Assembly (NCBI GenBank): GCA_022071965.1
Contig: JAJVIQ010000007.1
Span: 62,001-126,000 of the forward strand
Origin: Gammaproteobacteria bacterium
Lineage (GTDB): Bacteria > Pseudomonadota > Gammaproteobacteria > JAJPIJ01
Direction: 5' to 3'
DNA: 64,000 bases
The notes below the pieces were generated by a model. That model was given only the letters and a program-made list of their open reading frames with translations. It was not told where the DNA came from and ran no database searches. Both the position numbers and the translations under genes were made by a program. Positions 1 to 8,149 of this stretch are shown in pieces (the first letter of the stretch is position 1; each line of letters opens with the position of its first letter).

Positions 1-622
1 CGGCGGGCAGCGAGCGCATCTCGGCGACCTGATCGGTGACCTTCTGGCCCATGAGATGGCCGCCCAGGCCGACCTTGCAGCCCTGGCCGATGAAGAACTC
101 GCAGGCGTCGGCCAGGCGCAGGTGCTGCGGGTTGAAGCCGTAGCGCGACTGGATGCACTGGTAGAACCACTTCTGCGAATAGCGGCGCTCGTCGGGGATC
201 ATGCCGCCCTCCCCGGAGCAGGTCGCCGACCCGGCCATCGTGGCGCCGCGCGCCAGGGAGATCTTCGCCTCGTAGGAGAGCGCGCCGAAGCTCATGCCGG
301 TGATGTAGACGGGGATGTCCAGTTCGATCGGCCGCTTCGCACGCGGGCCGATGACCGTCTTCGTCAGGCACTTCTCGCGATAGCCCTCGATGACGAAGCG
401 CGTCAGCGTTCCCGGCAGGAAGGTCAGATCGTCCCAGTGCGGGATCTTCTTGAACAGCGACATCCCGCGCATGCGGTAGCGGCCGAGCTCCGCCTTGATA
501 TGAATGTCGTCGATCACGTGCGGGGGGAATATGAAGCTCTTCCCGAGCAGATCGGTGTTGCGCTTCGGTCTCTTCGCCTCCGCGCCCTGCTCGGTCTGGG
601 GTTTGATCTTTTCTACGCTCAT
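1..622 (-). CDS. glxD: Glutamate-synthase-like FMN domain protein GlxD/MgsC, partial
   Basis: This is the N-terminal 207 residues of a protein matching the FMN-binding (GltB domain 2-like) subunit of split glutamate-synthase-type enzymes. The gene runs off the left edge, so its C-terminus is unseen. Visible family features are the MSFGALS stretch, the GEGGM segment and the GCKVGLGGHL segment near the cut end. In the N-methylglutamate pathway (MgsC) or the rhizobial glx system (GlxD), this subunit uses ammonia channelled from the amidotransferase subunit to build a glutamate-type product. It is the fifth gene of a leftward cluster, 109 bp after glxC, a gap filled with two hairpins. The start is ATG at 622. 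The family call is firm; the substrate is inferred. Confidence 0.85.
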   Translation of the reverse strand, partial: MSVEKIKPQTEQGAEAKRPKRNTDLLGKSFIFPPHVIDDIHIKAELGRYRMRGMSLFKKIPHWDDLTFLPGTLTRFVIEGYREKCLTKTVIGPRAKRPIELDIPVYITGMSFGALSYEAKISLARGATMAGSATCSGEGGMIPDERRYSQKWFYQCIQSRYGFNPQHLRLADACEFFIGQGCKVGLGGHLMGQKVTDQVAEMRSLPA

Positions 623-642
623 CGTCGTTCTCCGATGTCGGC

Positions 643-679
643 TCATTCATGGGACGGGTTCCGACCCGTCCTCGAATGA
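643..679 (-). repeat. Hairpin upstream of glxD
   Basis: The inner arms GGACGGGT and ACCCGTCC (8 bp, 4-nt loop) are flanked by outer arms TCATTC and GAATGA, giving a 14-bp interrupted stem. It lies 21 bp before the glxD start in the leftward transcript. No U-run follows on that strand, so it is more likely an RNA-processing or stability element, or an attenuating stem, than a simple intrinsic terminator. Confidence 0.55.
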
Positions 680-695
680 CTGAGTGTTCGTTGGT

Positions 696-722
696 TGGGG
701 ACGCTGTCGAATCCCGTCCCCA
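696..722 (-). repeat. Second hairpin in the glxC-glxD gap
   Basis: The arms TGGGGACG and CGTCCCCA enclose an 11-nt loop. It sits just after the glxC stop and 16 bp from the second hairpin at 643-679. Both share a GGACGGG-type core, as if they were two copies of one short palindromic repeat. No U-run follows on the transcribed strand. Confidence 0.5.
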
Positions 723-731
723 TGCATCTGT

Positions 732-1574
732 CTACAGGGCGATCTTCTTCTCGACCGGCTCCAGGTTGTCGTAATTCCACAGCTGCTTGCCGGAGACGAT
801 CTTGGTCATGTTCTTCACGCCCCTGGGCGCGGACAGGCCGTACATCTTCAGCTTGCGGTCGAGCCACTCGCAGTCCAGGTCCGTCATCTCGCCCGGAACC
901 GCATCCACCCCGAGGTCGCGGATCGTGCCGCCGACGTAGATGATGCCGTCGTACATGGAATCCCCGAGATTCTTGCCGGTATTGCCCAGGATCACCATGC
1001 GGCCGCGCTGCATCATGAAGCCGCAGAACGCCCCGGCATTGCCGCCGACGATGATCGTGCCGCCCTTCTGATCGATGCCGATGCGCGCGCCGCCGTCCCC
1101 CTTGCAGACCAGGTCGCCGCCGCGTATCGCAGCGCCGAAGGTGGAGCCCGCGTTGTTCTCGATGACCACCGTGCCCGCCATCATGTTCTCGGCGCACGAC
1201 CAGCCGACACGGCCGCTCACCCGGATGTTCGGACCGTCGATGAGGCCGCAGCCGAAGTACCCGAGCGAGCCCTCGAAGTCGAGCTTCAGACGATTGAGGA
1301 TGCCCACGCCTAGCGAATGCTTGGCGCCGGGATTCTTGACCACGATGTGGCCGTAGCCCTCGTTCATCAGCTCGCGGATGCGCTTGTTGATGGCCATCGT
1401 GTCCATGTCGGCGGCATCGAAATCGGCCGTCTTGTCGAAGTCGACCGAGTACGCCCATGGATAGGTGTAGTTCTCCGCCTCCTCGGGGGAGAAGAACCGC
1501 TGCTGGGTGCGCCCGGAGAGCTTCTCCGTGTGCATTCCCGCCAGGGTGGATTTCGCTGTAGTCAAGCCCGCCAT
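732..1574 (-). CDS. glxC: GltB C-terminal-domain-like protein GlxC/MgsB
   Basis: This 280-residue stand-alone version of the glutamate synthase C-terminal (GXGXG) beta-helix domain shows the repeated glycine-rich rungs of that fold, for example GGDLVCKGDGGARIG, GGNAGAFCG and GNTGKNLGD in residues 140-215. In split glutamate-synthase-like enzymes it is structural and joins the amidotransferase subunit (GlxB) to the FMN subunit (GlxD). Its ATG lies inside the 3' end of glxB (13-bp overlap), so the two are probably translationally coupled and made in equal amounts. Together with the GS-like ligase and the FAD oxidoreductase it fits an N-methylglutamate or related methylated-amine pathway; the exact substrate is inferred. 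Confidence 0.88.
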   Translation of the reverse strand: MAGLTTAKSTLAGMHTEKLSGRTQQRFFSPEEAENYTYPWAYSVDFDKTADFDAADMDTMAINKRIRELMNEGYGHIVVKNPGAKHSLGVGILNRLKLDFEGSLGYFGCGLIDGPNIRVSGRVGWSCAENMMAGTVVIENNAGSTFGAAIRGGDLVCKGDGGARIGIDQKGGTIIVGGNAGAFCGFMMQRGRMVILGNTGKNLGDSMYDGIIYVGGTIRDLGVDAVPGEMTDLDCEWLDRKLKMYGLSAPRGVKNMTKIVSGKQLWNYDNLEPVEKKIAL

Positions 1575-2500
1575 ACGCGCACCTCGCCGTCATAAGGATC
1601 GAATGTCTTGATTTCGTGTGGGAAGATGCTGCGGATGGCAACCTCTTCCGAAGCCATGGCGATGAAGTCCTTGCTCTCGTAGAGCACCATCGGCTTGGCC
1701 GCCATGGTGTCCTTGGCCATCCCGAGCGCGTCGGCCGTGGCGACCACGTAGGTGAACACGCCGTCGAGCTCGTCGATCGAACGGCGCATCGCCTCTTCCA
1801 GGTCGTCGCCGCGGTCCATGCGATCGGCCAGGTACACGGCGATGAGCTCGGAGTCGCAGTTGGACATGAAGCGGTGGCCGCGGCGCTCCAGCTCCCGGCG
1901 CCCGATCCAGTAGTTGGTGAGCTGGCCGTTGTGCACCACCGACACGTCGCTGAACGGATAGGCCCAGTACGGATGCGCGGATCGGATGTCGACGTCGGAC
2001 TCCGTGGCCATGCGCGTGTGGCCGATGGCGTGCGTGCCCTTGAAGCCCTTCAGCTGGTACTGATCGGACACCCGTGTCGCATCACCAAGATCCTTGATGA
2101 GTTCGAGCGCGCGGCCGACGGACAGGATCTCGACGTCATCGATGTCCTCGACATAGTCGATGAGCTTCCTCAGGTCGCCATCGTAGGTGAACACGTACCG
2201 GTAACTGTACTCGGTGGCCTTCTCGCGCTCGGTCACCTTCGCGTCCATCTCCTTCAGGCGGGCGTCGACCGACTTCTTGCGCTCGGCCATGATGTCCGTA
2301 ATGTCGAAACCCTTGGCCAGGTCTTCCTGTTCGGCGACCTTGAAGCGCATGACGAACTTGTTGCCCTTCTGCTCGGGCCCGTACAGCGCGTAGCCGGTGG
2401 AATCCGGCCCGCGATGCTTGAGTGCCTGTAGCATCGCGGTCATCTCGGTGCCGATGTCGGCCTTCTTGCCGCGATGTATGAGTCCTGCTATGCCGCACAT
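1562..2500 (-). CDS. glxB: Class II glutamine amidotransferase subunit GlxB/MgsA
   Basis: This 312-residue Ntn-type glutamine amidotransferase starts MCGIAG, so the catalytic Cys2 is exposed after loss of Met1. The PurF/GltB-type elements TRMATES and VHNGQLTNY are present, as is a DSELIA segment that helps bind glutamine. It should release ammonia from glutamine for the GlxC/GlxD partners encoded immediately downstream. The longer open frame upstream lacks family similarity. The ATG at 2500 is favoured because it places Cys at position 2 and is preceded by an AAGGAGG ribosome-binding site. A central region around residues 60-140 is longer than in minimal amidotransferase domains and may be a subunit-specific insert. 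Confidence 0.9.
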   Translation of the reverse strand: MCGIAGLIHRGKKADIGTEMTAMLQALKHRGPDSTGYALYGPEQKGNKFVMRFKVAEQEDLAKGFDITDIMAERKKSVDARLKEMDAKVTEREKATEYSYRYVFTYDGDLRKLIDYVEDIDDVEILSVGRALELIKDLGDATRVSDQYQLKGFKGTHAIGHTRMATESDVDIRSAHPYWAYPFSDVSVVHNGQLTNYWIGRRELERRGHRFMSNCDSELIAVYLADRMDRGDDLEEAMRRSIDELDGVFTYVVATADALGMAKDTMAAKPMVLYESKDFIAMASEEVAIRSIFPHEIKTFDPYDGEVRVWRA

Positions 2501-2538
2501 GGAGGTGCCTCCTTCTGTTGCTGAGTTCGACGCCTGCC

Positions 2539-4044
2539 TCAGGGCAGGACGTCGAGGTACGTGTTCACATCCCACTCGGTGACGGTGGCCATGAAGCGTT
2601 CCCACTCGTCGCGCTTGTAATGCATGAAGACGCGGTACATCTCGTCGGGCATCGCGGACTTGATGACCTCGTCGTGCTCCAGCCGGTCCAGGGCCTCGCC
2701 GAGCGACATCGGCAGCTTCTTGACCTGCTTGCCCGCCTCCATCGCCTCGTAGATGTTGCGTTCCTCGGGTTCGCCCGGGTCCACCTTGTGGACGATGCCG
2801 TCGTCGAAGGCCTTCAGCAGCCCGGCGGCCATGAGATACGGATTGACGGTGGAATCCACGGAACGGTACTCGAAGCGCCCCGGGGCCGACACGCGCAGGC
2901 CGCAGGTGCGGTTCTGATAGCCCCAGTCCGCGAACACCGGCGCCCAGAAGCCGGTGTCCCACAGGCGGCGATAGGAGTTCACGGTCGGCGAGCCGATCGC
3001 GGTGAGCGCGCCGAGGTGCTTCATCACGCCGCCGATGGAGTAGAGCCCGATCGGACCCGGCTTGCGCGGGTCGCGCGCCGTGTCCGGCATGAAGAGGTTC
3101 TCACCACCCTTGCGATACTGGAACACGCCGTCAAGGCCGGCCAGCTGCTTGGTGTGCGCGGTATTCACCAGCTCGTCCTTGCCGCCGCGCCACAGCGAAA
3201 CGTTGTGATGGCAGCCGCTCGCCGACACCCCCATGAACGGCTTGGTCATGAAGCAGGCGATGAGGTTGTTCTCGCGCGCCACCTGCGCGCAGATCTGCCG
3301 GTAGGTGGTCAGCCGATCGCAGGTGCGCAGGGCGTCGTCGTACATGAAGTTCAGCTCGAGCTGGCCGGGGGCGTCCTCGTGATCGCCCTGGATCATGTCG
3401 AAGCCCATCACCTTGGCGTACTCGATGACCTTCAGGAACACCGGCCGCAGCGACTCGAACTGATCGATGTGGTAGCAGTTGGGCTTGGAGAAACCGCCGG
3501 CGGGCTTGCCGTCCTCGCCCCTCTTCAGCCACATCATCTCCGGCTCGGTGCCGTGACGCATGTGCAGGCCCTTGTGCTTGGCCTGGAACTCCTCGTGGAT
3601 GATGCGCAGGTTGCCGCGGCAGTCCGAGGTGAGGTGGCCGCCGGGGTTGACCTTTTCCTCGCGGTTGCGGAAGCAGGTGCAGAACACGCGCGCCACGCGC
3701 TTGTCCCACGGCAGCTGCACGAAGGTCTCCGGGTCGGGGATGCCGACGAGCTCGGAGGCCTCGGCGCCGTAGCCGATGTAGTTCCGGTGCCGGTCGATGA
3801 ACAGGTTGGCGGTGGAACCGTAGACGAGCTGAAAGCCGCGCGCGGCCGTCGCCTCCCAGTGATCCGCCGGGATGCCCTTGCCGACGATGCGGCCGGTCAC
3901 GGATATGAACTGATAGTAGATGTAGGTGATCCCGAGCTCGTTGATCTTTTCGCGTACCTGCTTGACGAGGGCGGCCCGGCCAGGCGCGTTGACGTGACGT
4001 TCGAGATCGGTATCCCTGCTGCCCGCTGCGGATGTTTTCGCCAT
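2539..4044 (-). CDS. Glutamine synthetase family ligase (GlnT/GmaS type)
   Basis: This 501-residue protein has the glutamine synthetase fold. The metal- and glutamate-binding segment GDHEDAPGQLELNF lies at about residues 220-233, the ATP/ammonia-site region KPFMGVSASGCHHNVSLW around 270-286, and NSYRRL near 356. It resembles the GlnT/GSIII-like enzymes that sit beside glxBCD or mgsABC. Close relatives of those are gamma-glutamylmethylamide synthetases, which ligate glutamate to methylamine using ATP. The neighbouring amidotransferase and FMN subunits support a role in methylated-amine assimilation, but plain glutamine synthesis to feed GlxB cannot be excluded from sequence. It is the second gene of the leftward cluster, 108 bp after the oxidoreductase. 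Confidence 0.82.
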   Translation of the reverse strand: MAKTSAAGSRDTDLERHVNAPGRAALVKQVREKINELGITYIYYQFISVTGRIVGKGIPADHWEATAARGFQLVYGSTANLFIDRHRNYIGYGAEASELVGIPDPETFVQLPWDKRVARVFCTCFRNREEKVNPGGHLTSDCRGNLRIIHEEFQAKHKGLHMRHGTEPEMMWLKRGEDGKPAGGFSKPNCYHIDQFESLRPVFLKVIEYAKVMGFDMIQGDHEDAPGQLELNFMYDDALRTCDRLTTYRQICAQVARENNLIACFMTKPFMGVSASGCHHNVSLWRGGKDELVNTAHTKQLAGLDGVFQYRKGGENLFMPDTARDPRKPGPIGLYSIGGVMKHLGALTAIGSPTVNSYRRLWDTGFWAPVFADWGYQNRTCGLRVSAPGRFEYRSVDSTVNPYLMAAGLLKAFDDGIVHKVDPGEPEERNIYEAMEAGKQVKKLPMSLGEALDRLEHDEVIKSAMPDEMYRVFMHYKRDEWERFMATVTEWDVNTYLDVLP

Positions 4045-4152
4045 AAAGCCTCTTTCTTAGAGTTGCTGTTGGTCGTGACCCCGATATCGCCGCACCGAGG
4101 CTACAAGATGAATCACCGGACGCTCATCGACTGCCGCCACGGCTCCCGGTAC

Positions 4153-5493
4153 CTAGCTCCAGGGGAACGGGCTCTTCGACACGGGGTGAAGGCGCCCCTC
4201 CGCGTAGCGGCTGAATCGGAACGGCTCCAGCAGCGCCGAGCGCTCACCGCAAAGCTCCTTCGCGACCAGTTGCCCGACGCCGAGCATCTTGTACCCGTGA
4301 TTGGAGTCCGCGATCACATAGACGTTGTCACGGAACACGTCGAAGATCGGGAAGGCGTCCGGCGTGAACGCGCCGAGACCACCGGATGGCTCGTCGGATC
4401 GGTACTTCGGATAGGTGCCGGAGAAACGCTTCTGGCAGTGCGCCAGGGCAGACACCCACATGATCGCGAAATCCTTGCCGACGATGTATTCGGGGGATTC
4501 CGGGCCGTAGGGGTCGATCCGCACCTGGTTGGGGTCCGTATCCACCGGATAGGGCGCCGCCCCGCCCTGTATGCCGCCGAAATTGAAGTCCGGCTTGTAA
4601 TAGATGCCCCACATCTTGTCCGTGATGAGGGAACCATCGACGTCCGAATAAAGAGGGGCATCGCTGTCCACGTGTATCACCGGCGGCATCCTGCCGTCGT
4701 TGGTCTTCTGCATCTCCGGGTCGACGCCGAGGGTGCCTTCCTCGAGGCACCAGAATTTCCACATCGGCACGCCGTGGTGCATGTTTCCGTCGCGGCCCTT
4801 GATGGAGATGGCCTTCGGCAGGTCCAGCATCTTCCAGAACTCCGGCACCCACGGGCCGACGCCGATGACGACGTGCTCGCACTTGATGGTGCCCTGGTCC
4901 GTGACCACCGCCGAGACCGCGCCGCCGCCGTTCTGGAAGCCGGTGACCCGTACGCCGGAGAGGATCCGCACGGACTCCGCCTCGGCCTTGCCGGCCAGGC
5001 CGAGCATGCTGCGCTTGTTGTTGGCGTAGCCGCCCTTCTTCTCGTGCAGCACCGAGGTGATCTTCTTGGCCTGCCAGTCGTGGAACAGCCCCTTCATGTA
5101 CTCGGTGCAGTCCTTCTCGCCCTCGACGAACACCGATTCGTACCCGATGGCCTTCTGCTGGTCGTAGATGGTCGCGCAGCCCTCGTGCATCACCTCGGGG
5201 CTGATCTGCATGTAGCCGACCGGGTGATAGCTGTAGGCCTGCGGATCGGACTCCCACACCGAGACGCTGTGCGCCATCAGCTCGCGCATGGCCGGCTGGA
5301 AGTAATTGTTGCGGATGACGCCGCACGCGATACCCGACGCGCCGGCGGCGATGCCGGTCTTGTCGAGCACGACGATATCGCTGCCGCTGCCCTTGCCCCG
5401 TGCCTTCAGCTCCCGGGCCAGATGATAGGCCGTGCTCAGGCCGTGTATGCCGGCACCGATGATCACGTACTTTGCGCTGCTGGGTAGGGCCAT
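4153..5493 (-). CDS. FAD-dependent oxidoreductase, sarcosine oxidase beta/MgdA-like
   Basis: This 446-residue DAO-family flavoprotein has the dinucleotide-binding motif VIIGAGIHGLSTAYHLA near residue 10, a flavin-contact region AAGASGIACGVIRNNYF near residue 50 and a C-terminal DSNHGYKMLGVGQL segment typical of sarcosine and dimethylglycine oxidase relatives. The likely substrate is an N-methylated amino acid such as N-methylglutamate or sarcosine, with the methyl leaving at the formaldehyde level. It is the promoter-proximal gene of the leftward cluster, but none of the usual soxD, soxA and soxG partners is visible. ATG at 5493 was chosen because it is preceded by GGAGG and AGGA and starts right before the FAD motif. 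An 18-residue-longer start lacks support. Confidence 0.82.
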   Translation of the reverse strand: MALPSSAKYVIIGAGIHGLSTAYHLARELKARGKGSGSDIVVLDKTGIAAGASGIACGVIRNNYFQPAMRELMAHSVSVWESDPQAYSYHPVGYMQISPEVMHEGCATIYDQQKAIGYESVFVEGEKDCTEYMKGLFHDWQAKKITSVLHEKKGGYANNKRSMLGLAGKAEAESVRILSGVRVTGFQNGGGAVSAVVTDQGTIKCEHVVIGVGPWVPEFWKMLDLPKAISIKGRDGNMHHGVPMWKFWCLEEGTLGVDPEMQKTNDGRMPPVIHVDSDAPLYSDVDGSLITDKMWGIYYKPDFNFGGIQGGAAPYPVDTDPNQVRIDPYGPESPEYIVGKDFAIMWVSALAHCQKRFSGTYPKYRSDEPSGGLGAFTPDAFPIFDVFRDNVYVIADSNHGYKMLGVGQLVAKELCGERSALLEPFRFSRYAEGRLHPVSKSPFPWS

Positions 5494-5635
5494 TTTGTCC
5501 TGTGCCTCCGTATACGCCGTTGGGTGTCTCGCATCTTCCACGAACACCGCCGTCGCGGCCGGGTCCGGATCCCTTATGCGGTATTTCTGGTCCGAACGGG
5601 CGAGGCCCTCTGCCAGCCCACCGGTGTTTCCTCAC

Positions 5636-5663
5636 ATTCACCAAACTAGTGAATAGAATTCAC
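5636..5663. promoter_or_regulatory. Candidate operator: three alternating GTGAAT half-sites
   Basis: The half-sites ATTCAC (5636-5641), GTGAAT (5649-5654) and ATTCAC (5658-5663) alternate in orientation. The last two form a perfect 15-bp inverted repeat, GTGAATAGAATTCAC, and the first two form a second one with a 7-nt spacer. They lie in the 194-bp gap upstream of the FAD oxidoreductase start, where the operon promoter is expected. No regulator gene for them is in the window; assignment as an operator is inference from position and symmetry. Confidence 0.5.
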
Positions 5664-5687
5664 GGTATGTCAGGGTCAAGGGTCTTT

Positions 5688-6308
5688 CTATACCTCTGAT
5701 GGGGTAATTCCATATGGATACGCAGTCTCCGCCGTGCACAATTCGGCGACGGCGTCCGACCAATCGGGGAGAAACGTCAGGACCTCGACGTGGCCCGGCA
5801 TGGCCGGGTTGAACAGGCTGTTGTGCCAGTACGTGGCCTGGTACACCGGATGTTGTTGGTCCGGCCTCCGTACCGAACAGGAGAGCGTGTAGGTCTGCCC
5901 ATGCTCGGTGAAGCGCAGCACGCAGCGGCCGGCCTCCAGGATACGGTGGCACATCGGTGAACCGCCCGAGAACAAGCCGCTGAGTACGTCGGAGAACTCC
6001 TCCGGATACTGGTAATAGCCCGCCTGCAGCAGCTGCAGCGCGCTCGTATACCGATCCGCCGGATCATGGGTCTTCAGCACCATGTGCCGGAACTGGGCCG
6101 TGGCCTCCTCCGGCTCGCGCTTGGTGATGAGCACGATGATCGCTCCGAGTACCGCGCCGTCCGGCAGGGTGACGGTAGGGCGCATGCCGGCGGACGGGCG
6201 GCCCTGATCGTGGCGCATCGCCATCTGCCGCAAACGACACTGCCAGCCGAGGAAGTCCTGGCAGAGCGCCGCCTGCGCGCCTTCCAGACCGAGTCGACCG
6301 GTGATCAT
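5688..6308 (-). CDS. Conserved hypothetical protein beside the glx/methylamine cluster
   Basis: This 206-residue protein has no recognised catalytic motif. It reads as soluble, with a hydrophobic strand around residues 55-63 and an aromatic-rich stretch (QAGYYQYPEEFSD) near 95-107. My recollection is that relatives of this length recur next to GlnT/GlxBCD-type clusters, but I cannot test that here. It is on the same strand as the cluster and 195 bp upstream of the FAD oxidoreductase, separated by the candidate operator. The start at 6308 was chosen because upstream residues look non-coding; its ribosome-binding site is weak. Function is unknown. A regulatory or accessory role in the amine pathway is only a guess from position. 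Confidence 0.65.
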   Translation of the reverse strand: MITGRLGLEGAQAALCQDFLGWQCRLRQMAMRHDQGRPSAGMRPTVTLPDGAVLGAIIVLITKREPEEATAQFRHMVLKTHDPADRYTSALQLLQAGYYQYPEEFSDVLSGLFSGGSPMCHRILEAGRCVLRFTEHGQTYTLSCSVRRPDQQHPVYQATYWHNSLFNPAMPGHVEVLTFLPDWSDAVAELCTAETAYPYGITPSEV

Positions 6309-6508
6309 GGCTCGCGCCGCCACCTTGCATAGAGATGTAGGGTCATGTCGGGATGGACCGTACCTGCCTCCGACTCCACGCCGAGCGCGCCATTTCGCCG
6401 CGATCGGATATGTATGATTGCAGAGGCGCGCGACCAAACCTATCGCCACATCGGCGTATTCCAAACGGAGTAGTCTCAAGACCGACGACATGACGTAAGG
6501 TTTATAGG

Positions 6509-7783
6509 ATGCAATACGGACACATAAGCAGCATCCCCGAGGTCGTCGACGATCTGCGCCGAGGCCGCATGATCATCCTCGTCGACGATCCGGACCGGGA
6601 GAACGAAGGCGATCTGGCGATGCTCGCCGAGCACGCCACGACGGAGGCGATCAATTTCATGGCCTGCGAAGGCCGCGGTCTCATCTGCGCGCCGCTCGCC
6701 GACGTCGACTGCGAACGCCTCGCCCTGGAGCCGCAGGTCCCGCGCAATACCAGCCCGTTCGGTACCGGGTTCACCGTCTCCGTCGACGCCGTCGACGCGC
6801 CGGGCCCCGCGATCAGTGCGGCGGCACGCGCGCATACCATTCGCCGCACTGCCGATCCCGGCGCGCGACGCGAGGATTTTCGTCGGCCCGGACATGTCTT
6901 TCCATTGCGCGCCCGCGACGGTGGCGTGCTCGTACGCACCGGCCAGACCGAGGGAATCGTCGACCTCGCGCGCCTCGCCGGAGCGCGCCCTGCCGGTGTC
7001 ATCTGCGAGATCCTCAACCCGGACGGCACCATGGCGCGCATGCCCGAGCTGCAGCGGGTCGCCGCGCTGCACCGGCTGAAGATCTGCACGATCGAGAGCC
7101 TCATTGCCTACCGCCGCCGACACGAACTGCTGATCGAACCCCTGGAGCTCGACATCCCGATGCCCACCCGCTTCGGGGATTTCCGCGCCCACCTGTTCCG
7201 CAGTCTCATCGATCAGAAGGAGCACATAGCCTTCACCATCGGCATGCCGGCGCCGGTCGCCGGCGCTGCCCCGGCCGTCGATGCGCCGGTGTGGGTGCGC
7301 GTGCATTCCGAGTGCCTCACCGGTGATGTCTTCCACTCGCTGCGCTGCGACTGCGGCGCACAGCGCGATCGCGCGCTCGAGGTGCTCGGGAGGCAGCGCC
7401 ATGGCGTATTCGTCTATATGCGCCAGGAGGGTCGCGGCATAGGGCTCGCGAACAAATTGCGCGCATATCGTCTGCAGGACGGGGGTCTGGATACCGTCGA
7501 GGCCAACCGCAGGCTCGGTTTCGCCGACGACAGCCGTGAGTACGGGACCGCGGCGCAGATGCTCCACTACCTGGGTGTTCGCCGCATGTGCCTGCTCACC
7601 AACAATCCGCGCAAACTGCGCGGTCTCGGCGGCCACGGCCTGGAGATCCACGAGCATCTGCCGCTGCAGGTGCCCGCCAACAGCGCCAACATCCGCTACC
7701 TGCGCACCAAGCGCGACCGGCTCGGCCACCTGCTGGGCGGGCTCGATGCCATCGCGGACGATGCGGACGGGGGCGCGCGCTGA
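6509..7783 (+). CDS. ribBA: Bifunctional RibBA: DHBP synthase / GTP cyclohydrolase II
   Basis: This 424-residue two-domain enzyme feeds both branches of riboflavin synthesis. The N-terminal RibB domain (about 1-205) makes 3,4-dihydroxy-2-butanone 4-phosphate from ribulose 5-phosphate and shows RENEGDL (30-36), GTGFTVSVDA (85-94) and RRPGHVFPLRA (125-135). The C-terminal RibA domain (about 210-400) opens GTP and shows its zinc cysteines at 269, 280 and 282 plus RQEGRGIGL near 305. Both active sites look intact. It stands alone, divergent from the conserved hypothetical gene to its left. I saw no FMN riboswitch in the 200-bp leader. Flavin supply next to several flavoenzymes is noted but may be chance. 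Confidence 0.95.
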   Translation: MQYGHISSIPEVVDDLRRGRMIILVDDPDRENEGDLAMLAEHATTEAINFMACEGRGLICAPLADVDCERLALEPQVPRNTSPFGTGFTVSVDAVDAPGPAISAAARAHTIRRTADPGARREDFRRPGHVFPLRARDGGVLVRTGQTEGIVDLARLAGARPAGVICEILNPDGTMARMPELQRVAALHRLKICTIESLIAYRRRHELLIEPLELDIPMPTRFGDFRAHLFRSLIDQKEHIAFTIGMPAPVAGAAPAVDAPVWVRVHSECLTGDVFHSLRCDCGAQRDRALEVLGRQRHGVFVYMRQEGRGIGLANKLRAYRLQDGGLDTVEANRRLGFADDSREYGTAAQMLHYLGVRRMCLLTNNPRKLRGLGGHGLEIHEHLPLQVPANSANIRYLRTKRDRLGHLLGGLDAIADDADGGAR

Positions 7784-8149
7784 TCGCCGCCGGCGTGTGC
7801 GCCCCCCCGCGCTGACAGCGCCGCTGCATCAGGCGGGCGGCGCACGAATGCGGCCCGGTTTCATACGCATCGCGGTCATCGGCAGCTTCGAGAACATCTG
7901 ACGTGCGACCGCCCTCGCCGCTTCTGCGCAGGGATTTGCAGGGCGACCGGCGTGGATGAATGGGCCGCGGCGACAGCGTGATCCCGGCAGATCCAAACAA
8001 TTCGCGAGCCGCACTTTCAGCGCCGGGGACGACGAGTCGCACGCGCGGGGCGGTTGCCGAGCTGATGCCCGGCCACGTGCGGAACGAGGATCTGCTGCGG
8101 TGCCGGCAGGCCGGCGTCCCGGCCCGGATCGCCTCACGGCCCTGCACGC
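7784..8149. other. Gene-free stretch between ribBA and the LysE gene
   Basis: These 366 bp hold only open frames with arginine/proline-rich translations typical of non-coding GC-rich DNA. I recognise no gene, RNA or convincing terminator here. It is the 3' side of two convergent genes. Confidence 0.5.

Noticed and set aside
2518-5487. A 989-codon open frame on the plus strand
   Set aside because: It is antisense to the ligase and oxidoreductase genes, whose family motifs are clear. Its translation is Val/Leu/Arg/His-rich without any family pattern, as expected of a GC-rich shadow frame.
6309-6508. FMN riboswitch before ribBA
   Set aside because: The conserved RFN blocks are not seen in the 200-bp leader.
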